DNA of 42,218 bases from Candidatus Frankia alpina (GCF_902806485.1 NZ_CADCWT010000016.1:1-42218); one strand, 5' to 3'. Shown: positions 1 through 8,002, counted from the stretch's first letter. Translations and numbers: made by a program. The notes: generated by a model not told the origin, from the letters alone.

Positions 1-2
1 GG

Positions 3-572
3 CTACTCGGCCGGGGCCGCGCCTGCCCAGGCGTCGGCGAGCATCTCCCGGGTCTGCCCGAGCAGGGCGGGCAGCACTCGGGTCACCCCCACCACGGGCA
101 TGAAGTTCGTGTCGCCGCCCCACCGGGGCACCACGTGCTGGTGCACGTGGGAGGCGATTCCGGCGCCGGCAACGTGCCCGAGGTTCATGCCCGTGTTGAA
201 ACCGTGGGCCCCGCTGGCGGTGCGCAGCGCGCGCAGAGCACGCTGCACGAAAAAGGCCATCTCGACGATTTCCTCGGAACTCATCTCGGCATAGTCGGCG
301 ACGTGCCGGTAAGGCACGATCAGCAGATGCCCGGCATTGTAGGGATAGAGGTTGAGAACCGCGTAGACGGCTTTCCCACGGGCGACCACCAGCCCATCCT
401 CGTCGGACATGTCAACGATGGAGCAGAAGGGGCATTCATCGTCGCGGCCGCGACCTTCGCCCTTGATGTAGGCCATCCGGTGGGGCGTGTAAAGACGCTG
501 GAAGGCGTCGGGGCCGCCGACCCCGGCCTGCTCCTCGAGCGGAACCCCGTCGGGCGAGACCTGGGCGGTCAC
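3..572 (-). CDS. HIT family (histidine triad) nucleotide hydrolase/phosphorylase
   Basis: This 189-residue protein has the HIT fold signature. There is a CPFC pair near residue 48, the core AVLNLYPYNAGHLLIVPYRH, and the histidine triad HVHQHVVPRW near residues 141-150, whose middle histidine carries the nucleotidyl intermediate in this family. Members act on AppppA-type dinucleotides or nucleoside phosphoramidates in the cytosol; the exact substrate cannot be read here. The start is a GTG at 572 without a strong ribosome binding site. In many actinobacteria a HIT gene of this type sits between thrS and pgsA of phosphatidylinositol synthesis, so pgsA may lie just left of the window (inference). 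Family assignment is firm; substrate is not. Confidence 0.9.
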   Translation of the reverse strand: MTAQVSPDGVPLEEQAGVGGPDAFQRLYTPHRMAYIKGEGRGRDDECPFCSIVDMSDEDGLVVARGKAVYAVLNLYPYNAGHLLIVPYRHVADYAEMSSEEIVEMAFFVQRALRALRTASGAHGFNTGMNLGHVAGAGIASHVHQHVVPRWGGDTNFMPVVGVTRVLPALLGQTREMLADAWAGAAPAE

Positions 573-853
573 CGGGCTGTCACCGCGGCCGCGTCGCCCC
601 GGCCGGGGCGGGGGATCCCGCAGGTAGTGCCGGCTGGGCGGGAGACAGCAGGCCAGGCGACGCGAACCCCGCCACCTTCATCGGACGATCCGCCTCGAAG
701 GGTGGCCAACATCCCGCCAATTTATCAGGACGTCGACCGATGAGGCGGCCCCGGCGAGGGCGATGACGCTCACGCGCAGGTGCGCGCCCACAGAGGAAGA
801 GGGAGACTGACGGCGTGGGGGGGTCGCCGCCAGTCTCCCCCGAGTGGCGTATT

Positions 854-869
854 TGGTTTCGAACCACGG
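854..869. repeat. 16-bp copy of the tRNA-Val(CAC) T-arm
   Basis: The 16 bases TGGTTTCGAACCACGG here are identical and in the same orientation to 2132-2147 inside the tRNA-Val(CAC) gene (T-stem and loop). No other part of a tRNA is present around this copy. It could be an attachment-site remnant of a tRNA-targeting integrated element, or chance, since the T-arm core is partly palindromic. Confidence 0.45.
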
Positions 870-1239
870 CGTCCCGGTCGCCACGGCGACGCACCCGAAG
901 GGAACCGCGCCCGGGAAAGATCGCCCGGCGCAACCCCCTGCGAGACGTCGCGCCGACAAAGGGACCCGCTACGCCCTGCCCGATCAGGGCAGCGGGTGTT
1001 AAGCCGATCTGTACAGGGCGGGTCTCATGCCGCCCGGAAATAACCGGGCGCACATCGCCGGGCCGGACCTGAACTCGTAGGCACACCGAGCAACTCACCG
1101 AAGGGGCGGGATGCACAGCGATGACGATCAACGATGGGCCAACCGGTACCTCATCGGCCGCCGCAATCGGCTCGCCTCGCCTTCCACCGCCAGGAGCTGG
1201 ACAGACGGCGGCCACGGGGATCATCGGCCGGCCGGCGAC

Positions 1240-1269
1240 CAGGGGGCACCGTCCCAGGGGGCACCGTCC
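1240..1269. repeat. 15-bp perfect tandem duplication
   Basis: The unit CAGGGGGCACCGTCC occurs twice head to tail (1240-1254 and 1255-1269) in the gene-poor stretch. No function is evident. Confidence 0.8.
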
Positions 1270-2026
1270 GCCCCAGACCACCCGGGGTAGCCCAGCCAGG
1301 CGGAAATGGCCGCCCAAACCCGGAGGACCTTCCGGCATTTGGGCCACTCTTCTCGGCTACCCGGACCGGGAAATCGACCGTCGGGCGGCCCGCCAGACGG
1401 TCGGACCGCTGCCATCAGCTCCGGCCGATACTCACTCGTTGTCACCGCCCGTCGGACGACGTTCGAGACGACGTGGGCGCCCCGTCCGCGGGCCCGATGT
1501 CGAGCACCCCCACCGGTATGGCACCAAAGTGGGGTCGCGAGGAGATTATTCCGGTCCGGCCGACCCGCAGCCAGGGCGCCCGGATCGCGAAAAAAGCGGC
1601 ATTTGCGCTGGTAGGGAGCCGGCCCACCACAAGAGAAAGGATCTTGAAGTGGCCCGCCACCGCAGGCCCGCCGCGAGCGAGCCCGCCGAGGCGGCGAGGT
1701 AAATCAGCCGCAGAAACCGACACCAAAGGGGAAACAGCTGCGGATCACCAACGGCCACATCTCAAAGGCGCGAGCATGAGCACGAACCACCCGCACCGGA
1801 CGCTTCCCGCGCCCCCTCGGACCGTTTCCGTTCAGACCCTCGCCCAACGCCGATCCCACCGATCTAGCCGCCGCCCGACGCTCCCAGGACAGCGCGCTCC
1901 CCACGCCTTACCGCCCCACCTCACCTGCCGCAACCTGGCCCGACCCCCCAAGGCGCCCCATGCCCTCAACGCCACCCCAGACCGCCCCAAACCACTTCAA
2001 AGAACGAGATTCCCCACCCCCACAAA

Positions 2027-2057
2027 CCCGGGGGGTCCGGGGGATCGCCCCCCCGGG
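2027..2057 (-). terminator. hairpin terminator of tRNA-Val(CAC)
   Basis: A 9-bp G/C stem (CCCGGGGGG at 2027-2035 pairing with 2049-2057) with a 13-nt loop lies 65 bp downstream of the minus-strand tRNA-Val gene. Read on the minus strand it is followed by TTTGTGG, so there is only a short U tract. Confidence 0.55.
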
Positions 2058-2121
2058 CAGATATTGCGCGGAACCTCTGCAAGCCCCCACCGGGGGCGCA
2101 GCATGACAAGGCAGATCGCGT

Positions 2122-2193
2122 GGGCGTACGTGGTTTCGAACCACGGACCTCTGCCGTGTGAAGGCAGCGCTCTACCACTGAGCTATACGCCCT
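2122..2193 (-). tRNA. tRNA-Val (anticodon CAC)
   Basis: Read on the minus strand the gene folds as a complete cloverleaf. The acceptor stem is GGGCGTA/TACGCCC with discriminator A, the D arm is GCTC-AGTGGTA-GAGC, the anticodon stem is CTGCC/GGCAG with loop TTCACAC (anticodon CAC), and the T arm is CGTGG-TTCGAAA-CCACG. CCA is not encoded. It decodes GUG, a frequent valine codon in high-GC genomes. Confidence 0.97.
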
Positions 2194-2210
2194 TGCAGGT
2201 GATGGAACTA

Positions 2211-2216
2211 CCCTAC
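2211..2216 (-). promoter_or_regulatory. -10 element for tRNA-Val(CAC)
   Basis: On the minus strand TAGGGT matches the actinobacterial TANNNT -10 pattern and ends 17 nt before the tRNA 5' end, a normal leader distance. No clear -35 box is visible. The rest of 2217-2540 shows no gene. Confidence 0.45.
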
Positions 2217-2540
2217 ACGGCGCCGATCCGGGCCGGCGCAGGGGGTCCCGGTGGACGGATACGCCGATGTCCGCCGTCCCGCCCGGTGGCCGGACTGGGC
2301 CAGGTTCGCCGCGACTGGCCGAGGTTGAGAACCACCCGGACGGGGAAGGCCCAAGGTGGAACGGCCTTGGCAGGTTGGCCTGATGCTCGGGGGGACATTC
2401 GGACGCTACGGATGGTAATCATCCGCCCGCCCGCGGCGGGGGTACACCTAGCGGCCGACCGATCTAGGATCTACCCGGGAAAGGTTCACCCTTCCGGGCC
2501 AGTCAACTCGTCCGAACTGCCGTAACGGATGTTGTCTTGG

Positions 2541-2546
2541 CATAAT
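2541..2546 (+). promoter_or_regulatory. possible -10 element upstream of ssgB
   Basis: CATAAT sits in a locally AT-rich patch 83 nt before the ssgB start. It matches five of six positions of the consensus -10 hexamer. No good -35 hexamer is visible at 16-19 nt upstream, so an alternative sigma factor or a different start is possible. Confidence 0.3.
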
Positions 2547-2628
2547 CTTGTTTCCAACGGGACTCGGAGAGGGAACTATCCCGTTACACGGGTGCTCGCC
2601 CGCACCACGCACCATGAGAGGCCGCCCG

Positions 2629-3060
2629 ATGACTATTCGTCACGATTCGATCACCGCCGAACTCGCCCTTCGACTCGTCGTCCCCGGCGGCGCTCCGGTG
2701 CCGGTCGCCGCGACGGTCCGGTACGAGCCGGCCGACCCGTATGCGATCAGCATCGGCTTCCGCACGGGAGCCGACGAGGTCGTGGAGTGGACCTTCGCAC
2801 GCCAACTCCTGAGCGACGGCGTCCGCCGTCCGGCCGGGGACGGTGACGTGCAGGTGTGGCCGGCCGCCCAGTCCGGTGGGCGGATCGTCTGCCTGTCCCT
2901 GTCCAGTCCTTCGGGGCACGCGCTGTTCGAGATGCCGCGTTCCGAAGTGCTGGCCTTCCTGCGACGGACGTATTCCGCTGTGCCCCTCGGCGGCGAGAGC
3001 GACATCATCGATCTTGATGCGGAACTCGCCCTACTGATCTGGGGCGGCCCCGAGCGGTGA
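2629..3060 (+). CDS. ssgB: SsgA-family sporulation/cell division protein, SsgB-like
   Basis: This 143-residue protein follows the SsgA-like family along its whole length: ELALRLVVPGG near the N-terminus, then VRYEPADPYAISIGF, VVEWTFARQLLSDGV, DVQVWPA and LDAELALLIWG at the C-terminus. In Streptomyces SsgB works with SsgA to position FtsZ at sporulation septa; a role in sporangium septation here is inferred. The ATG at 2629 is chosen because GAGAGG lies 7 nt upstream and because family members begin just before the conserved SxTAEL-type segment; an in-frame ATG at 2614 is the alternative. It is monocistronic, with a strong hairpin right after the stop. Confidence 0.9.
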   Translation: MTIRHDSITAELALRLVVPGGAPVPVAATVRYEPADPYAISIGFRTGADEVVEWTFARQLLSDGVRRPAGDGDVQVWPAAQSGGRIVCLSLSSPSGHALFEMPRSEVLAFLRRTYSAVPLGGESDIIDLDAELALLIWGGPER

Positions 3061-3065
3061 TCTCA

Positions 3066-3094
3066 CCGGGGTCGGGATCGTAGCCCGACCCCGG
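3066..3094 (+). terminator. hairpin terminator after ssgB
   Basis: A perfect 11-bp stem (CCGGGGTCGGG at 3066-3076 with 3084-3094) and a 7-nt loop start 6 bp after the ssgB stop. There is no U tract, as is common for actinobacterial terminators. Confidence 0.7.
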
Positions 3095-3158
3095 CAGGCC
3101 GGTGCGGGCACTGTATCGACAGGGGGATCGCCTCCTGTACCTGAGGCAGTTCTGGATC

Positions 3159-3216
3159 CCATTCACGCGCAGCATCCACCCGCCTGGCCGGGCGGGTGGA
3201 TGCTGCGCGTGAATGG
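3159..3216. repeat. perfect 26-bp-arm inverted repeat between convergent genes
   Basis: Bases 3159-3184 are the exact reverse complement of 3191-3216, separated by the 6-nt loop TGGCCG. It lies between the convergent ssgB and pabB genes, ending 14 bp from the pabB stop. It may act as a bidirectional terminator, but the arm length and lack of mismatches are well beyond a normal terminator. See the findings. Confidence 0.9.
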
Positions 3217-3230
3217 AGCTCCCCCTCGTC

Positions 3231-4340
3231 TCAGTTGCTCGCCAACCCCACCAGCCGGTGGGCTTTGAGCTCGGTCTCGCGCCACTCCCCCTGCGGGTCG
3301 CTGCCCCAGGTCACGGCGGCGCCGGTGCCGAACCACAGCCGGTCCGCATCGAACCAGAAGGTGCGGATGCCGACCGAGAGCCATCCTCGGCCGCTGTCGG
3401 CGTCCGCCCAGCCGATCCCGCCGCAGTAGGGACCGCGCGGCCCCGGCTCCAGCTCGCGAATGATCCGCAGCGCGCTCGACTTGGGCGCCCCGGAGACCGA
3501 GCCGGGCGGACAGGTGGCGGCCAGCAACTCCGGCCAACCCATCCCGGGCCGTAGCCGGGCGCGCACCGTCGACACGAGGTGGACCAGGCCCGGATGATGT
3601 TCGACGGCGCACAGAGCCGGCACGGTGACACTGCCGGTCCGGGCCACCCGCCCGAGGTCGTTGCGCACCAGATCAACGATCATGATGTTCTCGGTGACGT
3701 CCTTGTCCCGAAGATCGCGCACGGTCCGCCCGGTGCCCTTGATGGGCCCGGAGCGCACGACATCGCCGTCCCGCTCGAGGAACAGCTCCGGCGAGGCCCC
3801 CGCGATCCGCAGGCCTGCCTCGGGAACGTCCAGCGCGAGCGCGTACGGGGCCGGATTCCCGGCCGCGAGGACCGCGGCGAGCGCGGCGGGGTCGGGTTCG
3901 ACCGGTCCGCCACCGGGACCGGCGGGGGGCAGCGGCGCAGACAGCAGCCGGCAGAGGTTCACCTCGTAGACGTCACCGGCGGCGATGCGCTCCCGGATGG
4001 CGACCGCGCCCGCCACGTAGGCGGCGTGATCGAGGCTGGTCGTCCAGGACCGCGGGTCCGGGCCACGCCACGGGCCGCGGCGCAGGGCCGCGGGACCGGC
4101 GGCGGGCACCGAACGCACGTCGGCGAACCGGACGCAGCGCAGCGCTCCCTCGAAGTCGACGACCACGGCCCAGAAACCACCGCGTTCCAACACCGTGGGA
4201 TCGTCACTGATTTCCACGACTCCCGTGGCGAGCCGGTCGCCGGCGAGCAGGTACGAGGGTGACCTGGACCGCGGGACCGCCGTGGACCCGCGGGCGATCG
4301 GTTCCGGAGCGCCCACGTTCGTCCGGCTCATTCCGATCAT
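3231..4340 (-). CDS. pabB: aminodeoxychorismate synthase component I (chorismate-binding)
   Basis: This 369-residue chorismate-binding enzyme converts chorismate plus ammonia to 4-amino-4-deoxychorismate on the way to p-aminobenzoate and folate. Visible family blocks are AGDVYEVNLCR, ASPELFLERDGD, the PabB-type PIKGTGRT motif (anthranilate synthases usually have PIAGT), MIVDLVRNDLGR, ATCPPGSVSGAPK and YCGGIGW near the C-terminus. The PIKGT lysine favours PabB over TrpE. No glutamine amidotransferase subunit is adjacent. The ATG at 4340 is preceded by GGAAGG at 7 nt; a GTG at 4358 and an ATG at 4331 are alternatives. The gene is convergent with ssgB, with a long palindrome in between. Confidence 0.92.
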   Translation of the reverse strand: MIGMSRTNVGAPEPIARGSTAVPRSRSPSYLLAGDRLATGVVEISDDPTVLERGGFWAVVVDFEGALRCVRFADVRSVPAAGPAALRRGPWRGPDPRSWTTSLDHAAYVAGAVAIRERIAAGDVYEVNLCRLLSAPLPPAGPGGGPVEPDPAALAAVLAAGNPAPYALALDVPEAGLRIAGASPELFLERDGDVVRSGPIKGTGRTVRDLRDKDVTENIMIVDLVRNDLGRVARTGSVTVPALCAVEHHPGLVHLVSTVRARLRPGMGWPELLAATCPPGSVSGAPKSSALRIIRELEPGPRGPYCGGIGWADADSGRGWLSVGIRTFWFDADRLWFGTGAAVTWGSDPQGEWRETELKAHRLVGLASN

Positions 4341-4532
4341 GTTACCGCCTTCCCCCACGACCCGCCGGCCGGCGACGGTGCGAGGGGGGCCTCGGAGCGG
4401 GCCGGCGCGAGCGTCGACCGGCGTGGTGGACGTGCCGTGGGCGAAACCCGATGTTCACGTGGGGCACCTTGACCCAACGCAACATTCTCGCGACGTCTGG
4501 CGGGCCATTCGACGCAGAGGCCGTTCGTCCGC

Positions 4533-4538
4533 TAGAGT
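4533..4538 (+). promoter_or_regulatory. -10 element of the tRNA-Gly/Cys/Val cluster
   Basis: TAGAGT fits TANNNT and lies 32 nt upstream of tRNA-Gly. TTCGAC at 4508-4513 is a weak -35 candidate at 19 nt spacing. Confidence 0.5.
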
Positions 4539-4570
4539 GCTAGCTGCACCGCCGGAAACGCCGGTGCAGC

Positions 4571-4643
4571 GCGGACGTGGCTCAGTTGGTAGAGCATCAC
4601 CTTGCCAAGGTGAGGGTCGCGGGTTCGAATCCCGTCGTCCGCT
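4571..4643 (+). tRNA. tRNA-Gly (anticodon GCC)
   Basis: Acceptor stem GCGGACG/CGTCCGC with discriminator T; D arm with GCTC/GAGC; anticodon stem TCACC/GGTGA with loop TTGCCAA (anticodon GCC); T arm GCGGG-TTCGAAT-CCCGT with a closing G-T pair. CCA is not encoded. First gene of a Gly-Cys-Val cluster. Confidence 0.97.
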
Positions 4644-4685
4644 CGGGAACAGAGGGGCTTGAGGTCCGTACCAGCGGCCTCCCGC

Positions 4686-4757
4686 GGCGGAGTGGCCGAG
4701 TGGTTTAGGCAAGGGCCTGCAAAGCCCTGTACGCGGGTTCGATTCCCGCCTCCGCCT
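4686..4757 (+). tRNA. tRNA-Cys (anticodon GCA)
   Basis: Acceptor stem GGCGGAG/CTCCGCC with discriminator T, the base expected for tRNA-Cys. The anticodon stem is AGGGC/GCCCT with loop CTGCAAA (anticodon GCA), and the T arm is GCGGG-TTCGATT-CCCGC. It lies 42 bp after tRNA-Gly. Confidence 0.97.
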
Positions 4758-4769
4758 CTGATCCATTGC

Positions 4770-4841
4770 GGGCGATTAGCTCAGTGGGAGAGCGCTACCT
4801 TGACACGGTAGAGGTCACTGGTTCAATCCCAGTATCGCCCA
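4770..4841 (+). tRNA. tRNA-Val (anticodon GAC)
   Basis: Acceptor stem GGGCGAT/ATCGCCC with discriminator A; anticodon stem CTACC/GGTAG with loop TTGACAC (anticodon GAC); T arm ACTGG-TTCAATC-CCAGT. It lies 12 bp after tRNA-Cys, so the three are probably co-transcribed. With the CAC tRNA at 2122-2193 the window carries two valine isoacceptors. Confidence 0.97.
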
Positions 4842-4870
4842 CCCCGCAGAACAGCGTTTCATCTGCTTCG

Positions 4871-4899
4871 AACGGCCACTCCGCGGAGTGGCCGTTTTC
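4871..4899 (+). terminator. Rho-independent terminator of the tRNA cluster
   Basis: The fully palindromic 26 bases 4871-4896 (AACGGCCACTC stem, CGCG loop) run into TTTT, a canonical intrinsic terminator about 30 bp after tRNA-Val(GAC). Confidence 0.88.
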
Positions 4900-5000
4900 A
4901 TGTCCGTGCGTGGCTGCACCGCCGGCCCGGGAGACGCCCGCCCGCGCGGATCCGCTGCGGCACAGGCAATCCTATTGCGGCACGTCCACCACCGGCCACC

Positions 5001-5849
5001 TCAGCGCGGCACCGCCGACGGTGCACCCTCGGCCAGGAGGAACGCGGTCACACCGTCGGCGAGGCCACTCGCCGCCCGGGCCCGCCAGACTGGATCGATG
5101 ATTTCCGCGGCGTCGGTCCGGTTGCGCATGTTTCCGCATTCGAGGAACACCTTCGGGACGCGGGAGAGGTTCAGCCCACCGAGATCGGACCGGATCGTCA
5201 TCCCCTCCTTTCCCAGATAGTCGGCCAGTGGCTGGCCGGTGGTATGGCCGAACGCCGACCGCAGGGTCCCCGCGAGCCGGCTCGACGAGGCGAGGATCGC
5301 CGCGTTGGTCCGGTCGGGGCTCAGCGCGGGCGCGATCACGTGGAACCCGCGGCCCTGGGCGGGCCCCCCGTCCGCGTGGATGGAGACAACCGCGGCCGCT
5401 GCGGCGTCGTTGCCGATCCTCGCCCGCTCGTCGACGCACGGGCCCACCCCGTCGTCGTCCGGTCGGGTCAGCACGACCCTGGCGCCGCGCGAGCGCAGGA
5501 TCACGGCCGCCCGCTGGGCGAGATCGAACGTGAAGGCGTGCTCCGGATAGCCACCGTCGGTCTCGGCACCGACGGTGTCACACTCCTTGTCGAAGCCCCC
5601 GGCGGGCACCGGCCGGCTGATGGCTGTGGCCGCCCGGCTGTTCCCGCCGTTGTGCCCCGGGTCGAGCACGATGGTGCGGCCGGCGAGCGCCGTCGCGGCG
5701 ACGACGGTGGGCGAGACACCGGGCGTGGAGGCACCGACGCCGTTCCCGTCCGAGCCGGTCAACGCGAACCGCAGACCGAACCCGGCCACCAGGGCGACGG
5801 CAACCACGCAGACGGCTTGGACAAGCGTCGGCCTGATCCACACCGGCAT
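5001..5849 (-). CDS. N-acetylmuramoyl-L-alanine amidase (Amidase_3), membrane-anchored or secreted
   Basis: This 282-residue protein opens with a short basic segment and a hydrophobic helix (about residues 10-30, AVCVVAVALVAGF), a signal anchor or uncleaved signal, so the enzyme should act outside the membrane on peptidoglycan. The catalytic domain has the Amidase_3 zinc ligands: DPGHNGG (His), the glutamate in YPEHAFTFD, and SIHADGG (His). The catalytic glutamate is in VFLECGNMRN. It is expected to cut the MurNAc-L-Ala bond and resembles the single-domain actinobacterial enzymes of the Rv3717 type. The frame is open upstream to 5969, but ATG 5849 has GGGAGA before it and directly precedes the membrane segment; the longer form would overlap the upstream gene. 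Confidence 0.9.
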   Translation of the reverse strand: MPVWIRPTLVQAVCVVAVALVAGFGLRFALTGSDGNGVGASTPGVSPTVVAATALAGRTIVLDPGHNGGNSRAATAISRPVPAGGFDKECDTVGAETDGGYPEHAFTFDLAQRAAVILRSRGARVVLTRPDDDGVGPCVDERARIGNDAAAAAVVSIHADGGPAQGRGFHVIAPALSPDRTNAAILASSSRLAGTLRSAFGHTTGQPLADYLGKEGMTIRSDLGGLNLSRVPKVFLECGNMRNRTDAAEIIDPVWRARAASGLADGVTAFLLAEGAPSAVPR

Positions 5850-5955
5850 CGTGTCTCCCGCCCACGAAGGGGTCGAGCTGCCCCGTCCGCACTCACCGTA
5901 TGCGAACGCCCGAATCCGGCCCGAACGGGGCGGCGCGGGACAACGCGGGCAGCCG

Positions 5956-6765
5956 TCAGGCCGTGACAAAGTCGATCAGTCGCTCCACGGCGCCAAGCAG
6001 GCCCACCTCCAGGTCGGTGTAGCTGTCGACGGACGCGAGCACCCGGCGCCACAGGTCGCCGGGCTCAGCGGCGCCCAGCGCCCGGCACACCCCCTCCTTC
6101 CACGGCTCCCCGCGGGGCACCGTCGGCCAGGCCCGGATGCCGATCGACGCCGGCTTCACCGCCTGCCAGATGTCGATGTAGGGATGCCCGGTGACCAGCA
6201 CATGCTCGCCGACGACGGCGGCCGCGATGCGGCTCTCCTTCGATCCGGGGACGAGATGGTCGACGAGGACGCCCAGCCGCCGGCCGGGCCCCGGCCGGAA
6301 GGTCTCGACCACGGCGGGCAGCTCGTCGACGCCATCGAGGCTCTCCACCACCACCCCCTCGATGCGCAGGTCGTCGCCCCACACCCGCTCGACGAGGGCG
6401 GCGTCGTGCACACCCTCCACGTAGATGCGGCTGGCACGGGCGACCCGGGCCCGGTGACCGGCGACGACGAGCGAGCCGGAGGCGGTACGCGAGGGGGCGG
6501 CGGGCGCCGCGCGGCGAGGCCGCACGAGCGTGACCCGGCGCCCCTCCAGCAGAAAGGCGCCGGGTTCGAGCGGGAACACCCGACGGGCGCCGTGCCGGTC
6601 CTCCAACGTCACCGCGCTGTGCTCGGCGCCGACCACGGCGCCGCAGAAACCGGTCGCGACCTCCTCGACCACCAGGTCGGGTTCGAGCTCGACCTCCGGC
6701 GGCGGAGCCGGGCGAGTGCGGGCGGCGGGTGCCAGGACATCCCGGCTATAGTCGCGGCTGCGCAT
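5956..6765 (-). CDS. DUF3097 family protein
   Basis: This 269-residue protein starts MRSRDYSRDVL and carries the features I associate with actinobacterial DUF3097: a variable linker after residue 85, then SRIYVEGVHDAALVERVWGD, VGVLVDHLVPG-type (RLGVLVDHLVPGSKESRI) and VTGHPYIDIWQAVKP. The acidic VEGVHDAALVE and VDHL segments recall a Toprim-like fold, but that is only a resemblance. Function is unknown. The ATG at 6765 is preceded by TAGGTT six bases upstream, so the mRNA is probably leaderless. The next gene downstream is the amidase, 106 bp away on the same strand. Confidence 0.85.
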   Translation of the reverse strand: MRSRDYSRDVLAPAARTRPAPPPEVELEPDLVVEEVATGFCGAVVGAEHSAVTLEDRHGARRVFPLEPGAFLLEGRRVTLVRPRRAAPAAPSRTASGSLVVAGHRARVARASRIYVEGVHDAALVERVWGDDLRIEGVVVESLDGVDELPAVVETFRPGPGRRLGVLVDHLVPGSKESRIAAAVVGEHVLVTGHPYIDIWQAVKPASIGIRAWPTVPRGEPWKEGVCRALGAAEPGDLWRRVLASVDSYTDLEVGLLGAVERLIDFVTA

Positions 6766-6771
6766 GCTCCG

Positions 6772-6777
6772 AACCTA
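6772..6777 (-). promoter_or_regulatory. -10 element for a leaderless DUF3097 mRNA
   Basis: TAGGTT on the minus strand is followed by six bases and then the ATG at 6765. This places the transcription start at the start codon. The nearby GGAG is only 1-2 nt from the ATG, too close to act as a ribosome binding site. Confidence 0.5.
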
Positions 6778-6953
6778 GGCCGCCAGATCGTCATGATCAG
6801 GGATATCGACGCGGGCGTGTCGAGATACGACAGTGGGGGCATATCCGCACACGGCGCCCCTGGCCCAGCGCTGGCTCGCGGTGGTCCGGTCGGTCCGACC
6901 CCGGCCTGGTGGCGCGAGTGGAGGAGCTGTCTGGAGCAACGGGAGGCACCACG

Positions 6954-7541
6954 GTGACCGCACGCTACGGACCGAGAGTCGCCCTGCTGGTCGTGGACGT
7001 TCAGAACGACTTCGCCGACCCGGCGGGTAGTCTCTATGTCGCCGGCGGCGAGAAGATCATCGACGGGGTGAACGCCGAGGTCTCCGCCGCGGTGGACGCC
7101 GGGTCCCCGGTATTCTACAGCCAGGACTGGCATCCCGCGCGCACCCCGCACTTTGTGACCGACGGCGGTGTCTGGCCGCCGCACTGCGTGGCGGGCACGA
7201 CCGGCGCCGGGTTCCACCCCGATCTGGTCGTGACCGGCGAGGTGATCCGCAAAGGGGTGGACGGGGCCGACGGCTACTCCGCCTTCTCTGTGCGCGACCC
7301 GGCCTCGGGGCATCGGTCAGCGACCGTGCTCGAAGAGCGGCTCGTTCGACTGGGCGTCTCGACGCTCGTCATGGTCGGCCTGGCCGGCGACCACTGCGTC
7401 CGGGAAAGCGCGCTGGACGCACGCCTACTGGGCCTGACGGTACTGCTGCCGCTGGCCCACACCAGATTCGTCAACCTCCACCCAGGCGACGACGAACGGG
7501 CGGTGGCGGCGATGCGGGACGCAGGCGTGCTCGTCGCCTGA
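6954..7541 (+). CDS. pncA: nicotinamidase / isochorismatase-family hydrolase
   Basis: This 195-residue enzyme of the cysteine hydrolase family is expected to deamidate nicotinamide to nicotinate for NAD salvage. The catalytic triad is visible: Asp in LLVVDVQNDF, Lys in VIRKGVDG and Cys in GDHCVRESA. The metal site DWHPARTPHF matches PncA better than general isochorismatases. The GTG at 6954 is chosen because GGGAGG lies 7 nt upstream and the conserved segment begins 10 residues later; the frame is open to 6729 without a better start. It is divergent from DUF3097 and convergent with the DUF4193 gene. Confidence 0.88.
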   Translation: MTARYGPRVALLVVDVQNDFADPAGSLYVAGGEKIIDGVNAEVSAAVDAGSPVFYSQDWHPARTPHFVTDGGVWPPHCVAGTTGAGFHPDLVVTGEVIRKGVDGADGYSAFSVRDPASGHRSATVLEERLVRLGVSTLVMVGLAGDHCVRESALDARLLGLTVLLPLAHTRFVNLHPGDDERAVAAMRDAGVLVA

Positions 7542-7597
7542 GGCATCCTGGCCGGTCGCGCAGGGTGCGTCGCGACTGATCGGCGACGGGGTGCTGC

Positions 7598-7614
7598 CGG
7601 CGGACATGCCGCCG
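7598..7614. terminator. weak hairpin between convergent pncA and DUF4193 genes
   Basis: A CGGCGG/CCGCCG stem with a 5-nt loop lies between two convergent stops. It is short and could serve either strand; support is modest. Confidence 0.35.
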
Positions 7615-7681
7615 CCACGGCCGTGGCGTGTCGCGAGCCCACGCCAGAGGCCATGCGGTGGAACTATCCGAACGCGGCTCC

Positions 7682-7975
7682 TCAGGCCGCGCAGTCTCGG
7701 CAGATCATGCGGCGCTCGTCCACGAGCTGACTACGGTGGTGGACGAGGTAGCACTGCGTGCAGGTGAACTCGTCGGCCTGCCGCGGAAGCACCCGGACAT
7801 TGAGTTCCTCTCCGGCCAGGTCGGCACCCGGCAGGCCGAGCTCGGTCTCGAACGGATCAACATCGTCACCGAGATCAGTCGCCGCGTCCGCCCGCCGCGC
7901 CTTGAGGGCCTCGAGGCTCTGCTCCGAGGCGTCCTCTATGTCAGCCGTACGAGGTGTGTCGTAATCGGTGGCCAC
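7682..7975 (-). CDS. DUF4193 family protein with C-terminal zinc ribbon
   Basis: This 97-residue protein begins VATDYDTPR, the usual opening of DUF4193 proteins, followed by an acidic middle and a C-terminal four-cysteine knuckle FTCTQCYLVHH...MICRDC that probably binds zinc. The family is common and conserved in actinobacteria; its role is unknown. The start is GTG 7975, with GGGAG about 8 nt upstream; an upstream in-frame start at 8026 would add an unconserved extension. Confidence 0.87.
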   Translation of the reverse strand: MATDYDTPRTADIEDASEQSLEALKARRADAATDLGDDVDPFETELGLPGADLAGEELNVRVLPRQADEFTCTQCYLVHHRSQLVDERRMICRDCAA

Positions 7976-8002
7976 TGAATAACTCCCAGAAAGGTTGTGC
8001 GT

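Larger units (their letters stand above)
573..2026. other. about 1.45 kb with no convincing gene
   Basis: Open frames exist on both strands but are rich in Arg, Pro and Gly. None gives a recognisable domain and the longest one runs straight through the tRNA-Val gene, so they look like GC-bias artefacts. The stretch holds a 15-bp tandem duplication (1240-1269) and a 16-bp copy of a tRNA T-arm (854-869). It could be decayed accessory DNA or a region for untranslated RNA; I cannot tell which. Confidence 0.5.

Noticed and set aside
1134..2525. A 463-codon open frame on the plus strand
   Set aside because: It runs through the tRNA-Val gene and its terminator, has biased Arg/Pro composition and no recognisable domain.
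5850..5969. A 40-residue N-terminal extension of the amidase
   Set aside because: It would overlap the DUF3097 stop, is Cys/Pro/Arg-biased, and ATG 5849 has its own GGGAGA site followed by the membrane helix.
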